Assembly (NCBI RefSeq): GCF_000702625.1
Contig: NZ_JNIS01000001.1
Coordinates: forward strand, 682,001 to 746,000
Origin: Exiguobacterium oxidotolerans JCM 12280
Lineage (GTDB): Bacteria > Bacillota > Bacilli > Exiguobacteriales > Exiguobacteriaceae
Reading direction: 5' to 3'
Length of the DNA: 64,000 bases
Under the pieces are notes generated by a model, which saw only the letters and a list, made by a program, of their open reading frames with translations, was not told the origin of the DNA and did not search any database. Numbering within the stretch: the first letter of the stretch is position 1; each line of letters starts with the position of its first letter. This document shows, one piece after another, positions 1 to 7,999 of the stretch. The position numbers and the translations under genes were made by a program.

Positions 1-875
1 AAACTTTCAAGTTCTTCCGCCGGTGTTCCGTAAATCGGGAACAACGAGACGTCTCGTTCAATCATCTTCCCTCCCCGTAAGAAGAAGACTTGGACACACA
101 TCCACCCTTTGTCGACGTAGATTCCGAAGACGTCACGGGACGTCAAATCTGCCGTGATCATGTTCTGCTTGTTCATGATGGAGTCGATGGCGCGGACTTG
201 GTCACGTAATTCGCCGGCCCGTTCAAACTCCATCGCTTCTGCCGCTTCACCCATCTTCGTCTGCAAAGATGCGACGAGCTCTTTTGTTTCTCCCGATAAA
301 AAACGACGGATTTCTGAGACGAGTTCTTTCTGTTCCGTCTCTAAACCCTGAATTTCGCACGGTCCAAGACATTGTCCGATGTGGTAATAGAGACAAAGCT
401 TCTTCGGCATCGGCTGACACTTACGTAGCGGATAAAGGCGATCAAGCAGACGCTTCGTCTCGTTAGCAGCATACGCATTCGGATACGGTCCGAAATAATG
501 TCCCCCGTCTTTTTTTAACTTCCGCGTCGTAATCAGCCGCGGATACGTCTCATTCGTAATTTTTAGGTACGGATAGGACTTATCATCTTTTAACATGATG
601 TTGTATTTCGGATCATGTTTTTTAATCAGCGTCATCTCGAGGAGTAACGCTTCGAGTTCGCTCCCTGTGATGATGTATTCAAAATCACGGATGTCCGCGA
701 CAAGTCGTTCTGTTTTCAAATCATGTGCTCCTGTAAAATAGGACCGGACCCGATTCTTTAGATTTTTGGCTTTTCCGACATAAATGACTTCTCCAAATTC
801 ATTTTTATGCAAATAACAACCTGGTTCGTCAGGTAAGAGGGATAGTTTCGCCTTGATATGTTCTTGATGGCTCAC
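1..875 (-). CDS. uvrC: UvrABC excinuclease subunit C, N-terminal part (runs off the left edge)
   Basis: Reverse-strand translation gives about 291 residues of UvrC, the subunit that makes the dual incisions in nucleotide excision repair. It opens with the GIY-YIG nuclease domain ([12 protein letters not shown], then [18 protein letters not shown]) and continues through the cysteine-containing stretch [13 protein letters not shown] to a UvrB-binding UVR motif ([18 protein letters not shown]). The start is GTG at 873-875, preceded by a GGAAGGAG ribosome site; no ATG is close enough. The C-terminal endonuclease and helix-hairpin-helix parts lie outside the window. In B. subtilis uvrC directly follows trxA; here a 2.2-kb insertion separates them. 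Confidence 0.95.
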   Translation of the reverse strand, partial: MSHQEHIKAKLSLLPDEPGCYLHKNEFGEVIYVGKAKNLKNRVRSYFTGAHDLKTERLVADIRDFEYIITGSELEALLLEMTLIKKHDPKYNIMLKDDKSYPYLKITNETYPRLITTRKLKKDGGHYFGPYPNAYAANETKRLLDRLYPLRKCQPMPKKLCLYYHIGQCLGPCEIQGLETEQKELVSEIRRFLSGETKELVASLQTKMGEAAEAMEFERAGELRDQVRAIDSIMNKQNMITADLTSRDVFGIYVDKGWMCVQVFFLRGGKMIERDVSLFPIYGTPAEELES

Positions 876-957
876 AAAAATGTCTCCTTCCACCGTTTTT
901 AGTTTTGCCTTATGGGGTAAACAACTTACAACGATTATGACACATGGAGGATAAAAT

Positions 958-2280
958 ATGCGTACATATGATTGCATTATAATTGGAACAGGCTCTGCTG
1001 GGAATCAAGCAGCTTATAAATTCGTCGAGAAAGGACTTCGCGTCGCGATAATCGAAAATTTCACTCCAGGTGGAACATGCGCTCAACGTGGATGTGATGC
1101 AAAAAAAATTCTTTTGACTGGCAGTGAAACGAAAGATGCTGTCGAGAGATTGCTCGGTTATGGTCTTAAAGGACTCATCTCCATCGATTGGCGTCAATTA
1201 ATGGAACGAAAAAATGAATATACACGTGCCATCCCGGAACAAACACGTGCGCGTTATGACGAAATCGGAATCGACTATTTCCACGGTGAACCCCGATTCC
1301 TCTCGAAGGAACGGATCGTAGTCGATGACACTGAACTCGAAGCGAAACACTTTTTGATTGCCACTGGCTTACGACCACGCGAATTGTCGATTCCAGGAAG
1401 CGAACGCTTCTTGACAAGCAATGAATTTTTAGAATTACGAGATGTCCCGCGGCGCCTTGTCTGCATCGGCGGCGGATATATTTCATTCGAGTTCGCTCAC
1501 CTCGCCCGCATCGCCGGGGCAGAAGTCACGATCGTGTTACGGTCTCGTCCTTTAAAACAGTTTGAACAGGAACTTGTCGAAGTGTTGCTCGAAGCGACCC
1601 AAGCACTTGGGATTAAAATCGTGCATAGTGCAGAAGCTGTCTCCTATCACGGGACGACGCTTCAACTATCAAATGATACAACGGTCGAAACCGATGTCGT
1701 CTTAAATGCTACCGGTCGTGTCGCGAGCGTCGACCAGCTCGACCTTGAAAAAGCAGGTGTCGAATACGAAGAAAAAGGCATCCATGTCAATGAATACCTC
1801 CAGTCGTCTACTTCAAACATTTTTGCTGCAGGTGATGTCGCGCTCAGTGGCAATCCCGCCTTAACCCCGTTCGCAGGAACCGAAGGGAGTCTTGCGGCAC
1901 ATAATATGATTGAAGGACCTTCTCGAAAACTGGAGTTATTACCGGTTCCGAGCGTCGTCTTTACTGCACCGAACGTCACGCAAGTCGGACAAACGGAAGC
2001 GGCTTTAAAAAAAGCTGACATATCTTATCGCGGTCACTTGATCGATACCTCTTCCTGGCAGACGAATGTCCGCATCAAAGATCCCTTCGCGCGTGCTAAA
2101 GTACTGATTGGTGACGATGATCAAATTCTCGGCGCTCATTTCATCGGGGTTCACGCCGCTGAACTTGCGAACTATTTTTCATTCGCGATGCAACACCGGA
2201 TCCCAAGTTCCGCCTTGCAACAAACGAGTTTCGCTTATCCGACACCCGCTTCCGATATTTCTTCGTTACTCGTTGATTAA
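958..2280 (+). CDS. Glutathione reductase-like FAD/NAD(P) oxidoreductase lacking the C-terminal His-Glu dyad
   Basis: This 440-residue protein belongs to the class I pyridine nucleotide-disulfide oxidoreductases. An FAD Rossmann motif is at residues 8-15 (IIGTGSAG), the redox pair is C41-x4-C46 ([13 protein letters not shown]), an NAD(P) motif [12 protein letters not shown] follows near the middle, and the second FAD motif is IFAAGDVA. Where glutathione or lipoamide reductases have His-Pro-Thr-x-x-Glu as the catalytic acid-base, this protein reads AYPTPASD. The active disulfide is thus kept but the dyad is not, so the substrate is uncertain. A GGAGG site precedes the ATG. It is probably co-transcribed with the VOC gene 20 bases downstream, forming a two-gene insertion between uvrC and trxA. 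Confidence 0.85.
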   Translation: MRTYDCIIIGTGSAGNQAAYKFVEKGLRVAIIENFTPGGTCAQRGCDAKKILLTGSETKDAVERLLGYGLKGLISIDWRQLMERKNEYTRAIPEQTRARYDEIGIDYFHGEPRFLSKERIVVDDTELEAKHFLIATGLRPRELSIPGSERFLTSNEFLELRDVPRRLVCIGGGYISFEFAHLARIAGAEVTIVLRSRPLKQFEQELVEVLLEATQALGIKIVHSAEAVSYHGTTLQLSNDTTVETDVVLNATGRVASVDQLDLEKAGVEYEEKGIHVNEYLQSSTSNIFAAGDVALSGNPALTPFAGTEGSLAAHNMIEGPSRKLELLPVPSVVFTAPNVTQVGQTEAALKKADISYRGHLIDTSSWQTNVRIKDPFARAKVLIGDDDQILGAHFIGVHAAELANYFSFAMQHRIPSSALQQTSFAYPTPASDISSLLVD

Positions 2281-2300
2281 ATTTTTGTTAGGAGGTTCCG

Positions 2301-2678
2301 ATGATTCGTTACGGCTATACGATTCTTTATATTGATGACCCAAAACAGACATTGCTGTTTTATCATGAATTATTAGGTCTACCAATCAAAGCGCAGCATG
2401 GAAGCTATGTTGAATTTGACACGGGCACGACGACACTCGCCTTTAATACGAAAGAGGATGTACGAACGCTGATTGCGTACGACATCCCGGACAAGACCGG
2501 ACCGCAGTCACTCGAAATCGGATTCGTTACTGATGATGTTAAGGGCGTATACGAACGAATCATCGCAGCAGGATTCCTTTCAATCCTCGCTCCAACGGTT
2601 AAACCGTGGGGACAAACCGTCGCTTATGTACTTGACCCGGACGGTCACCTCGTCGAGCTCTGTTCACCGATGTCTTGA
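2301..2678 (+). CDS. VOC (glyoxalase/bleomycin-resistance fold) family protein
   Basis: The 125-residue product has the paired beta-alpha-beta-beta-beta modules of the vicinal oxygen chelate fold: YTILYIDDPKQTLLFYHELLG at the start and VAYVLDPDGHLVELCSP at the end. The metal ligand usually found on the first strand (His) appears as Tyr. Glu remains at the two other typical places (LEIGF and LVEL), so the metal site may be altered. The substrate cannot be deduced. It sits 20 bases after the flavoprotein gene with its own AGGAGG site and is followed by a strong terminator, so the two genes form one plus-strand unit. Confidence 0.8.
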   Translation: MIRYGYTILYIDDPKQTLLFYHELLGLPIKAQHGSYVEFDTGTTTLAFNTKEDVRTLIAYDIPDKTGPQSLEIGFVTDDVKGVYERIIAAGFLSILAPTVKPWGQTVAYVLDPDGHLVELCSPMS

Positions 2679-2748
2679 CAATGCGCCGTTAGACAATCGT
2701 CAGCGACATCTTTCGGCGGGATCGTCCCACTCGTTTAAACGAACGACC

Positions 2749-2785
2749 AAAAGAGTGCCTCCGTAGTTCAGGAGGCACTCTTTTT
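2749..2785. terminator. Bidirectional intrinsic terminator after the VOC gene
   Basis: A perfect stem AAGAGTGCCTCC / GGAGGCACTCTT with an 8-base loop (GTAGTTCA) is flanked by A and T runs on both sides. It ends the plus-strand flavoprotein-VOC unit. A nearly identical hairpin occurs at 3071-3112 in the same orientation. Confidence 0.85.
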
Positions 2786-2904
2786 GCGGCGTATGGACAA
2801 ACACTTATGAAGCTACAGCAAAGCTGCAGGGTCGCGACAGCTTGCAATCTAAAGCGTCTGTAAGCAGGAGTTTCCTTCACGGTATGACCTAAAAAGCGTC
2901 ACGT

Positions 2905-3026
2905 TTCGTTGACTCCTACGGGAAAAAGTGCGTTTTCAACGCACGTTCAGAGGCAGGCAAGACCCTGCTCGTTGTCCGTGAGGACCAAGGAGCAACGGCT
3001 TGCGCCTCGCCCGAGGAAAGCAACGA
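2905..3026. repeat. Candidate Bacillales-type interspersed folded repeat (REP/MITE-like)
   Basis: No gene lies in this stretch. Its ends are imperfect inverted repeats: CGTTGACTCCTACGGG on the left against CCCGAGGAAAGCAACG on the right. Inside are a perfect hairpin GTGCG-TTTTCAA-CGCAC (2928-2944) and a long composite hairpin (2950-3008) built from GAGGC/GCCTC, GCAAG/CTTGC, TGCTC/GAGCA and GTCC-GTGA-GGAC. The wording 'GACTCCTACGGGAAAA ... GAGGAAAGC' is like the short repeated elements scattered in several Bacillales genomes, as I recall them. There is no ORF, so a non-autonomous element or a small structured RNA is likely. Only one copy is seen in this window. Confidence 0.55.
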
Positions 3027-3070
3027 AAAAAGACGCTGGATCTTCCAATATCACGTTGTTTACAGTCTGA

Positions 3071-3112
3071 AAAAAGAGTGCCTCCGTATTTCAGGAGGCA
3101 CTCTCTTTTTTA
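3071..3112. terminator. Bidirectional intrinsic terminator downstream of trxA
   Basis: The stem AAGAGTGCCTCC / GGAGGCACTCT (loop GTATTTCA) has an A run before it and a T run after it. It can end trxA on the minus strand. It is almost a copy of the hairpin at 2749-2785. Confidence 0.85.
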
Positions 3113-3128
3113 TGAAACATTCAACGAA

Positions 3129-3437
3129 TTAGTTTGATTCAACGAATTCTTTTAATGCATCTTTCGGCATGAAGCCCATTGTTTTATTAACCGGCTCACC
3201 GTCTTTGAAGAGAACGAGTGTCGGGATACTTTGTACTTGGAACGCGCCAGCGATTTCTGGGTTAGCGTCGACATCAACTTTAACGATTGTTACATCTTGC
3301 ATATCCGCATCAAGTTCTTCGAGAACTGGAGCGAGCATACGACAAGGTCCGCACCAAGTTGCCCAAAAGTCAACGAGGACGAGTCCTTTTTGTGTATCTT
3401 CTTTAAATGATTGGCTAGTTGCGTGTACGATTGCCAT
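3129..3437 (-). CDS. trxA: Thioredoxin
   Basis: This 102-residue protein is a standard cytoplasmic thioredoxin. The active site WCGPC is at residues 28-32, FWATWCGPCRMLAPVLEEL is typical, and the cis-proline segment IPTLVLFKDGEPV follows. It reduces protein disulfides with electrons from thioredoxin reductase. The gene has its own promoter-like sequence (3515-3542), is preceded by the etfA terminator, and ends at the 3071-3112 terminator, so it is probably transcribed alone. In B. subtilis it also lies between etfA and uvrC. Confidence 0.97.
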   Translation of the reverse strand: MAIVHATSQSFKEDTQKGLVLVDFWATWCGPCRMLAPVLEELDADMQDVTIVKVDVDANPEIAGAFQVQSIPTLVLFKDGEPVNKTMGFMPKDALKEFVESN

Positions 3438-3514
3438 GAAATATTACCCCCTATTTTTTAGATTGGCTCGACGTTTTGCTGAGCAAAGTTCAAGTCAACC
3501 TGTTTACTGATTTG

Positions 3515-3542
3515 AGTATAGCACAGCGATGTCGTTCAACAA
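3515..3542 (-). promoter_or_regulatory. Likely sigma-A promoter of trxA
   Basis: On the minus strand a TTGTTG -35-like box (3537-3542) is separated by 16 bases from TATACT (3515-3520), about 80 bases before the trxA start. Confidence 0.5.
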
Positions 3543-3582
3543 ACGAAACTGCTCACGACGATTTTACGCCTGTCATCGCGCA

Positions 3583-3623
3583 GAAAAAGAGGAGCAGAGG
3601 ATGATTCCTCCGCCCCACTTTTT
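3583..3623 (-). terminator. Terminator after etfA
   Basis: Read on the minus strand, an 11-bp stem with two G-U pairs (GGGGCGGAGGA against TCCTCTGCTCC, loop ATCA) is followed by TCTTTTT. It lies just after the etfA stop and separates the fatty-acid unit from trxA. Confidence 0.75.
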
Positions 3624-3626
3624 AAA

Positions 3627-4589
3627 TTAATGAACGAGCATTTTCTTGAATTCTGCTGTCAGTAATGGCACGACATCAAACAAATCTCCGACGATGCCAT
3701 AATCTGCGACCGAGAAGATATTCGCTTCCGGATCTTTATTGATGGCGACGATGACTTTTGCATTCGACATGCCTGCCAAGTGCTGAATCGCTCCAGAAAT
3801 CCCACAGGCGATGTAGAGATCTGGTGTGACAACTTTCCCCGTCTGTCCAATCTGTAACGCATAGTCACAGTAATCAGCGTCACAGGCGCCACGAGAAGCA
3901 CCAACTGCCCCGCCAAGTAAATCCGCTAATTCTTGTAACGGTGCAAACCCGTCGGCACTCTTGACACCACGTCCACCGGCGACGATGATTTTCGCCTCTG
4001 ATAAATCGACCCCGCCCGTTGCTTTACGCACGACTTCAGAAACGATTGTCCGTAAATCTTTTAGTTCGACCGTTACCGCTTCAATCGATCCGTCCGAACT
4101 GCCTTCCGCTAACGGTTCAATATTATTTGGTCGGACCGTAAACAGTGTTTTACCTTCTGTGACTTTTACCTTTTCAAAGGCTTTCCCTGAGTAAATCGGT
4201 CGGATGAACAATGCATCCGCTCCGCTTCCCTCGATTGATGTGACGTCACTGATTAAGCCGGCTTCGAGCTTCGCTGCGATTTTTGGTGACAAATCTTTTC
4301 CGAGCGACGTGTGACCGAAGACGAGTACATCCGGTGACACACGGTCAATCAGTTGCATGAAGACTTGTCCGTAACCGTCCGGTGTATAGTGAAGGAGACG
4401 TGCGTCTTCGACGACGAGAACTTGGTTCGCCCCACGCGTCGCAAGTTGCGCCGCATCTTTTGCTACGTTTTCCCCAATCAAGGCGACGACGACTTCATCT
4501 GCTACAAGTTTCGCTGCCGCAATCGCTTCAAACGAAACATTTCGTAAATTACCATCACGTGATTCTGCAAGTACAAGTGCTTTTGACAT
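3627..4589 (-). CDS. etfA: Electron transfer flavoprotein alpha subunit
   Basis: EtfA (320 residues) pairs with EtfB to carry electrons from acyl-CoA dehydrogenases to the quinone pool. The N-terminal domain begins KALVLAESRDGNLRNVSFEAIAAA. The C-terminal FAD-binding domain is complete (GGRGVKSADGF, VGASRGACDADYC, QIGQTGKVVTPDLYIACGISGAIQHLAGM, INKDPEANIFSVADYGIVGDL). I chose the ATG at 4587-4589 because the AAGGGGG site lies only one base from the first ATG at 4598 but ten from this one. It follows etfB closely and is ended by a hairpin at 3583-3623. Confidence 0.95.
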   Translation of the reverse strand: MSKALVLAESRDGNLRNVSFEAIAAAKLVADEVVVALIGENVAKDAAQLATRGANQVLVVEDARLLHYTPDGYGQVFMQLIDRVSPDVLVFGHTSLGKDLSPKIAAKLEAGLISDVTSIEGSGADALFIRPIYSGKAFEKVKVTEGKTLFTVRPNNIEPLAEGSSDGSIEAVTVELKDLRTIVSEVVRKATGGVDLSEAKIIVAGGRGVKSADGFAPLQELADLLGGAVGASRGACDADYCDYALQIGQTGKVVTPDLYIACGISGAIQHLAGMSNAKVIVAINKDPEANIFSVADYGIVGDLFDVVPLLTAEFKKMLVH

Positions 4590-4604
4590 ATCGTTCATTC
4601 CCCC

Positions 4605-5378
4605 TTAGACTACTTTTGCTTCGTTTCGTAATAGCGCAGCGAGTTCTTCGACTTGTGTCGCGATCTCCCCTTCGAGCACTTTACCAGCGGCTTTGTTCGG
4701 TGGTAAAAAGCGTTCGACTGTCTCGAGACGTGGCGCCAGTTCATCTTCGTCCAGTTCAAGATCTGAGAGATCTAATTCTTCGAGTGGTTTCTTTTTCGCT
4801 TTCATGATTCCAGGAAGACTAGGGTAACGCGGTTCGTTTAACCCTTGTTGTGCCGTGACGAGTAACGGCAACGACGTTTTGATGACTTCCGTGTCCCCTT
4901 CCGAGTCACGTGTGACGACAGCATCCGTTCCGTCAATCTCTAACTTCGTGATCGTCGTGACGTATGGTATGTCAAGCAACTGTGCGACACGTGGTGCGAC
5001 TTGTCCGCTTCCCCCATCAACCGCTACGTTCCCGGCGATGATTAAATCAACGTCTTGTTCCTTCAGATAACCAGCGAGGACTTCAGAAACCGAGAAATGA
5101 TCCGCTTCTTCGACATCGTCCTCAATCGAAATACGAACTGCTTTGTCAGCCCCCATCGCAAGTGCCGTTCGTAATTCTTTGTCCGCATCTTCCGGTCCTA
5201 CTGTTAAGACGGTTACGACTCCCCCTTGTGCATCGCGCACCCGAATCGCTTCCTCGACCGCATACTCATCATATGGATTGATGATGAACTCTGCTCCGTC
5301 TTCCTCAATCTTACCGTTTTCGAGCTGGATTGCTTCTTCCGTATCAAACGTCCGTTTTAACAACACATAGATTTCCAT
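4605..5378 (-). CDS. etfB: Electron transfer flavoprotein beta subunit
   Basis: This 257-residue protein matches EtfB over its whole length: MEIYVLLKRTFDTEEAI at the start, the adenine-nucleotide fold with AIRVRDAQGGVVTVLTVGPEDADKELRTALAMGADKAVRI, and the family signature ending in VTAQQGLNEPRYPSLPGIMKAKKKPL. It forms the heterodimer with EtfA that accepts electrons in fatty-acid beta-oxidation. A GTG at 5381 is also possible, but the GGGGGAG site fits the ATG at 5376-5378 better. It stands between fadR and etfA; in B. subtilis fadB (enoyl-CoA hydratase) lies between fadR and etfB and is missing here. Confidence 0.95.
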   Translation of the reverse strand: MEIYVLLKRTFDTEEAIQLENGKIEEDGAEFIINPYDEYAVEEAIRVRDAQGGVVTVLTVGPEDADKELRTALAMGADKAVRISIEDDVEEADHFSVSEVLAGYLKEQDVDLIIAGNVAVDGGSGQVAPRVAQLLDIPYVTTITKLEIDGTDAVVTRDSEGDTEVIKTSLPLLVTAQQGLNEPRYPSLPGIMKAKKKPLEELDLSDLELDEDELAPRLETVERFLPPNKAAGKVLEGEIATQVEELAALLRNEAKVV

Positions 5379-5455
5379 CACTAGCTCCCCCTTGTCAACT
5401 TCTATTCACCATCATCCGTTGTATCCGCTTACAAAAAGCTTGTCTTGAAAAGGGC

Positions 5456-6034
5456 TTAACTCAGCCCTTTGATCAGCATTCGATGAATACCATGTTGCGT
5501 TTCCAATAAATCATATTTAAAGCCACTTGCCATCCAACTCGTGACGACTTCATCAATCGTCCCGAAGACCATTTGTCTCGCCAACCGATAATCCAGTTCG
5601 GCCGAGAACTCGCCTGATGCGATCCCATTGTGAATGACACGGTCAATTAAATGGAGATATGGTTTGAGGACGGTCGCAATCTTTTGCCGCATCTCTTGAT
5701 TTGACTGCCGTAACTCGATTTGTGTGACGACGGCCAAATCATAATCGACGGATAATTGCTCCAAGTGTGCCTCAATCAATGCAGCGAGTTGTTTCGTCGC
5801 TGATTGATGATTCGCGATTTGAGCTTCTGAATACTCGATGAAACTCCCCATCTTCGCTTCGAACAAAGAGATCAACAGGTGTTCTTTGTTTTTAAAGTAA
5901 AGATAAATTGTCCCGTCTGCGACACCTGCTTCTTTCGCGATGGCTGTTACTTTCGCGCCATGATAACCGTTCTTTGCAATCACTTTGACTGCTGCATCAA
6001 TGATGCGATCACTCTTAGACATTGTTCTTTTCAT
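5456..6034 (-). CDS. fadR: TetR-family fatty-acid degradation repressor FadR
   Basis: This 192-residue TetR regulator has an N-terminal helix-turn-helix (VTAIAKEAGVADGTIYLYFKNKEHLL). It resembles B. subtilis FadR (YsiA), which represses beta-oxidation genes and is released by long-chain acyl-CoA; that assignment rests on similarity, neighbours and operator. The longer reading from 6073 is unlikely, since TTAGGAG lies 7 bases before the ATG at 6032-6034. A perfect FadR-type palindrome (6059-6076) sits directly upstream. A short GGGCT/AGCCC hairpin with a T run overlaps its stop codon (5446-5468) and may attenuate transcription into etfB. Confidence 0.9.
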   Translation of the reverse strand: MKRTMSKSDRIIDAAVKVIAKNGYHGAKVTAIAKEAGVADGTIYLYFKNKEHLLISLFEAKMGSFIEYSEAQIANHQSATKQLAALIEAHLEQLSVDYDLAVVTQIELRQSNQEMRQKIATVLKPYLHLIDRVIHNGIASGEFSAELDYRLARQMVFGTIDEVVTSWMASGFKYDLLETQHGIHRMLIKGLS

Positions 6035-6058
6035 AAAGGTATCTCCTAACAAATAAAA

Positions 6059-6076
6059 TGAATGATGGTTCATTCA
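6059..6076. promoter_or_regulatory. FadR operator (perfect palindrome) before fadR
   Basis: TGAATGATGGTTCATTCA is a perfect 7-4-7 inverted repeat. It matches the B. subtilis FadR box (TGAATGAnTAnTCATTCA) except in the central spacer. It lies between the lcfA stop and the fadR start, which suggests that FadR controls its own gene and etfBA. Confidence 0.85.
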
Positions 6077-6105
6077 TATTTATTCTACCATGTCTTTCCC
6101 TTCTG

Positions 6106-7779
6106 TCAACTGCTTTCTTCCAGCTGTTTTACTCGTTCTTCCTCGACTAGGACACGGCGGAGAATCTTCCCGACAAACGTCTTCGGTAATTCATCTCTAA
6201 ACTCATAACGTCTCGGAACTTTGAATGAAGCTAAATTTTCCCGACAGAACTGATCAAGTTCTTCTTCTGTTACAGTCACGTCATCTTTGAGGACGATAAA
6301 GGCCTTCACCGTCTCACCGCGGTACGCATCAGGTACACCGATGACGACTGCTTCTTTGACGGCTGGATGTTCATATAAAATTTCTTCGACTTCACGTGGA
6401 TAGATATTAAATCCTGAAGCGATGATTAAATCTTTTTTCCGGTCAACGATCCGGAAATAATGGTCTTCCCCAATATATCCTAAATCTCCCGTGTGCAACC
6501 ATCCATCACGCAAGACAGCCTGCGTATCTTCTGGACGTTTCCAGTATCCCTTCATGACTTGCGGACCTCGGACAAGAATCTCACCAATCTCGCCTGGTGC
6601 TGCTGCTGTTTCACCATCGGCTTGGACGATTTTCGCGATCGTGTCCGGAACTGGAATCCCAACTGATCCTGGAACGCGTTTATCCCAAATGCAATTCGTA
6701 TGTGTGACGGGGCTCGTTTCGGACAAACCATACCCTTCGACGATTCGACCACCCGTCACGCGTTCAAATTTTTCTTGAACTTCGACCGGAAGTGGTGCTG
6801 AGCCGGAAATGCATGCCTCGATGGACGAAAGATCATATTTTTTCAGTTTCGGATGATTCAACAGACCAACATACATCGTTGGTGCACCCGGGAACAAGTT
6901 CGGCTTTTCTTTATCAATCGTTTTCAGCACTTGTTCGATTTCGAACTTCGGTAAGATGATTTGCTCATACGCATTAAAAATCCCAAAGTTTAAATTACAC
7001 GTCATTCCGTAGACATGGAAATAAGGAACGACCGCTAACAATTTTCGTCCGTCACCTCGTGAATATTTATAGAACCAGTGACCAATTTGTTCGACGTTCG
7101 CACTTAAATTGAAGTGCGTCAGCATGACGCCTTTCGGTGCTCCTGTCGTGCCACCGGTATATTGTAAAACAGCAATATCTTCTTTTGGATCAATCTCGAC
7201 CGGTTCTATCGGAGGATGCTCTCGGTGTGACAAAAAAGGAATGGATCCTGTCGTATCGACGATGATGTTGTTGTCCTTGCGTGATTTGATTGGATATAGT
7301 TTGTTTTTTGGAAATGACAGATAGTCCGCGATGCTCGTCGTCACAATCGTCGTCAAGGGCGTCGATGATTTGACTCGTGTCGCCTTCGGATAGAGAAGAT
7401 CGAGGGTGATGAGCATTTTCGCAGAAGAATCGACTAGAATTTGCTCGAGCTCACGGTCCGTATAGAGCGGGTTTACTTGGACGACTGTTCCACCGGCGTA
7501 TAATACGGCGTAATAACTCAGCATATACTGCGGACAGTTCGGCAACATTAAACCGACACGGTCCCCTTTTTCGAGCCCAGCTTCTTGTAGAACATGTGCT
7601 AGACTTCTTGCTTCTTGTCGCACTTCTTGAAACGTCATTCGTTTCCCAAGAAAACTCAGTGCCCGTCGCTCTGGAAAATCATCTGCCGCTTCATCTAAAG
7701 CTTGGTACAACGGAATCTCACGATAGTCGATTGATGCGGGTACTTGCTCTGGATAATCCTTTAACCATACTGAATCCAT
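6106..7779 (-). CDS. lcfA: Long-chain fatty-acid--CoA ligase
   Basis: This 557-residue adenylate-forming enzyme activates long-chain fatty acids to acyl-CoA with ATP. It shows the P-loop-like A3 motif LQYTGGTTGAPKGVMLTH, the A5 region GYGLSETSP, the A7 motif WLHTGDLGYIGEDHYFRIVDRKKDLI and the C-terminal catalytic lysine region PKTFVGKILRRVL. Length and order fit B. subtilis LcfA. The start has a GGGAGGG site. It is the first gene of the lcfA-fadR-etfB-etfA group; a promoter and a degenerate FadR box precede it. Confidence 0.95.
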   Translation of the reverse strand: MDSVWLKDYPEQVPASIDYREIPLYQALDEAADDFPERRALSFLGKRMTFQEVRQEARSLAHVLQEAGLEKGDRVGLMLPNCPQYMLSYYAVLYAGGTVVQVNPLYTDRELEQILVDSSAKMLITLDLLYPKATRVKSSTPLTTIVTTSIADYLSFPKNKLYPIKSRKDNNIIVDTTGSIPFLSHREHPPIEPVEIDPKEDIAVLQYTGGTTGAPKGVMLTHFNLSANVEQIGHWFYKYSRGDGRKLLAVVPYFHVYGMTCNLNFGIFNAYEQIILPKFEIEQVLKTIDKEKPNLFPGAPTMYVGLLNHPKLKKYDLSSIEACISGSAPLPVEVQEKFERVTGGRIVEGYGLSETSPVTHTNCIWDKRVPGSVGIPVPDTIAKIVQADGETAAAPGEIGEILVRGPQVMKGYWKRPEDTQAVLRDGWLHTGDLGYIGEDHYFRIVDRKKDLIIASGFNIYPREVEEILYEHPAVKEAVVIGVPDAYRGETVKAFIVLKDDVTVTEEELDQFCRENLASFKVPRRYEFRDELPKTFVGKILRRVLVEEERVKQLEESS

Positions 7780-7794
7780 TCAAATCCCTCCCTA

Positions 7795-7824
7795 TGACTG
7801 AATTACTATTCATTTTTTATTATA
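7795..7824 (-). promoter_or_regulatory. lcfA promoter -10 with degenerate FadR box
   Basis: On the minus strand TATAAT (7819-7824) is followed by TGAATAGTAATTCAGTCA (7795-7812). The latter keeps most positions of the FadR box with about four mismatches and would cover the transcription start. The -35 region is poor. Confidence 0.4.
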
Positions 7825-7918
7825 CGTGTTATTTCCCCTTTACGGCTACTATTGGGTAAAAAAAGTTAAAAAATTCCTCTTTTCATGAAGACGGATTTTC
7901 TTATGATTAAGGACCTCA

Positions 7919-7960
7919 TCAAAAAAAGCCTACCGTTCACAACATATGAACAATAGGCTT
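7919..7960 (-). terminator. Terminator after the yitT-like gene
   Basis: AAGCCTA/TAGGCTT with an inner GTTCA/TGAAC stem; the T run is on the minus strand. It insulates the yitT-like gene from the lcfA operon. Confidence 0.75.
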
Positions 7961-7999
7961 GGAACTCAGCATTTAATTTTAGTTTGACCTCACTTTATC

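Noticed and set aside
4382-4807. Long plus-strand frame opposite etfA and etfB
   Set aside because: It is antisense to two well-conserved genes, has no ribosome site, and spans the etfB-etfA junction; it follows from the codon bias of the true strand.
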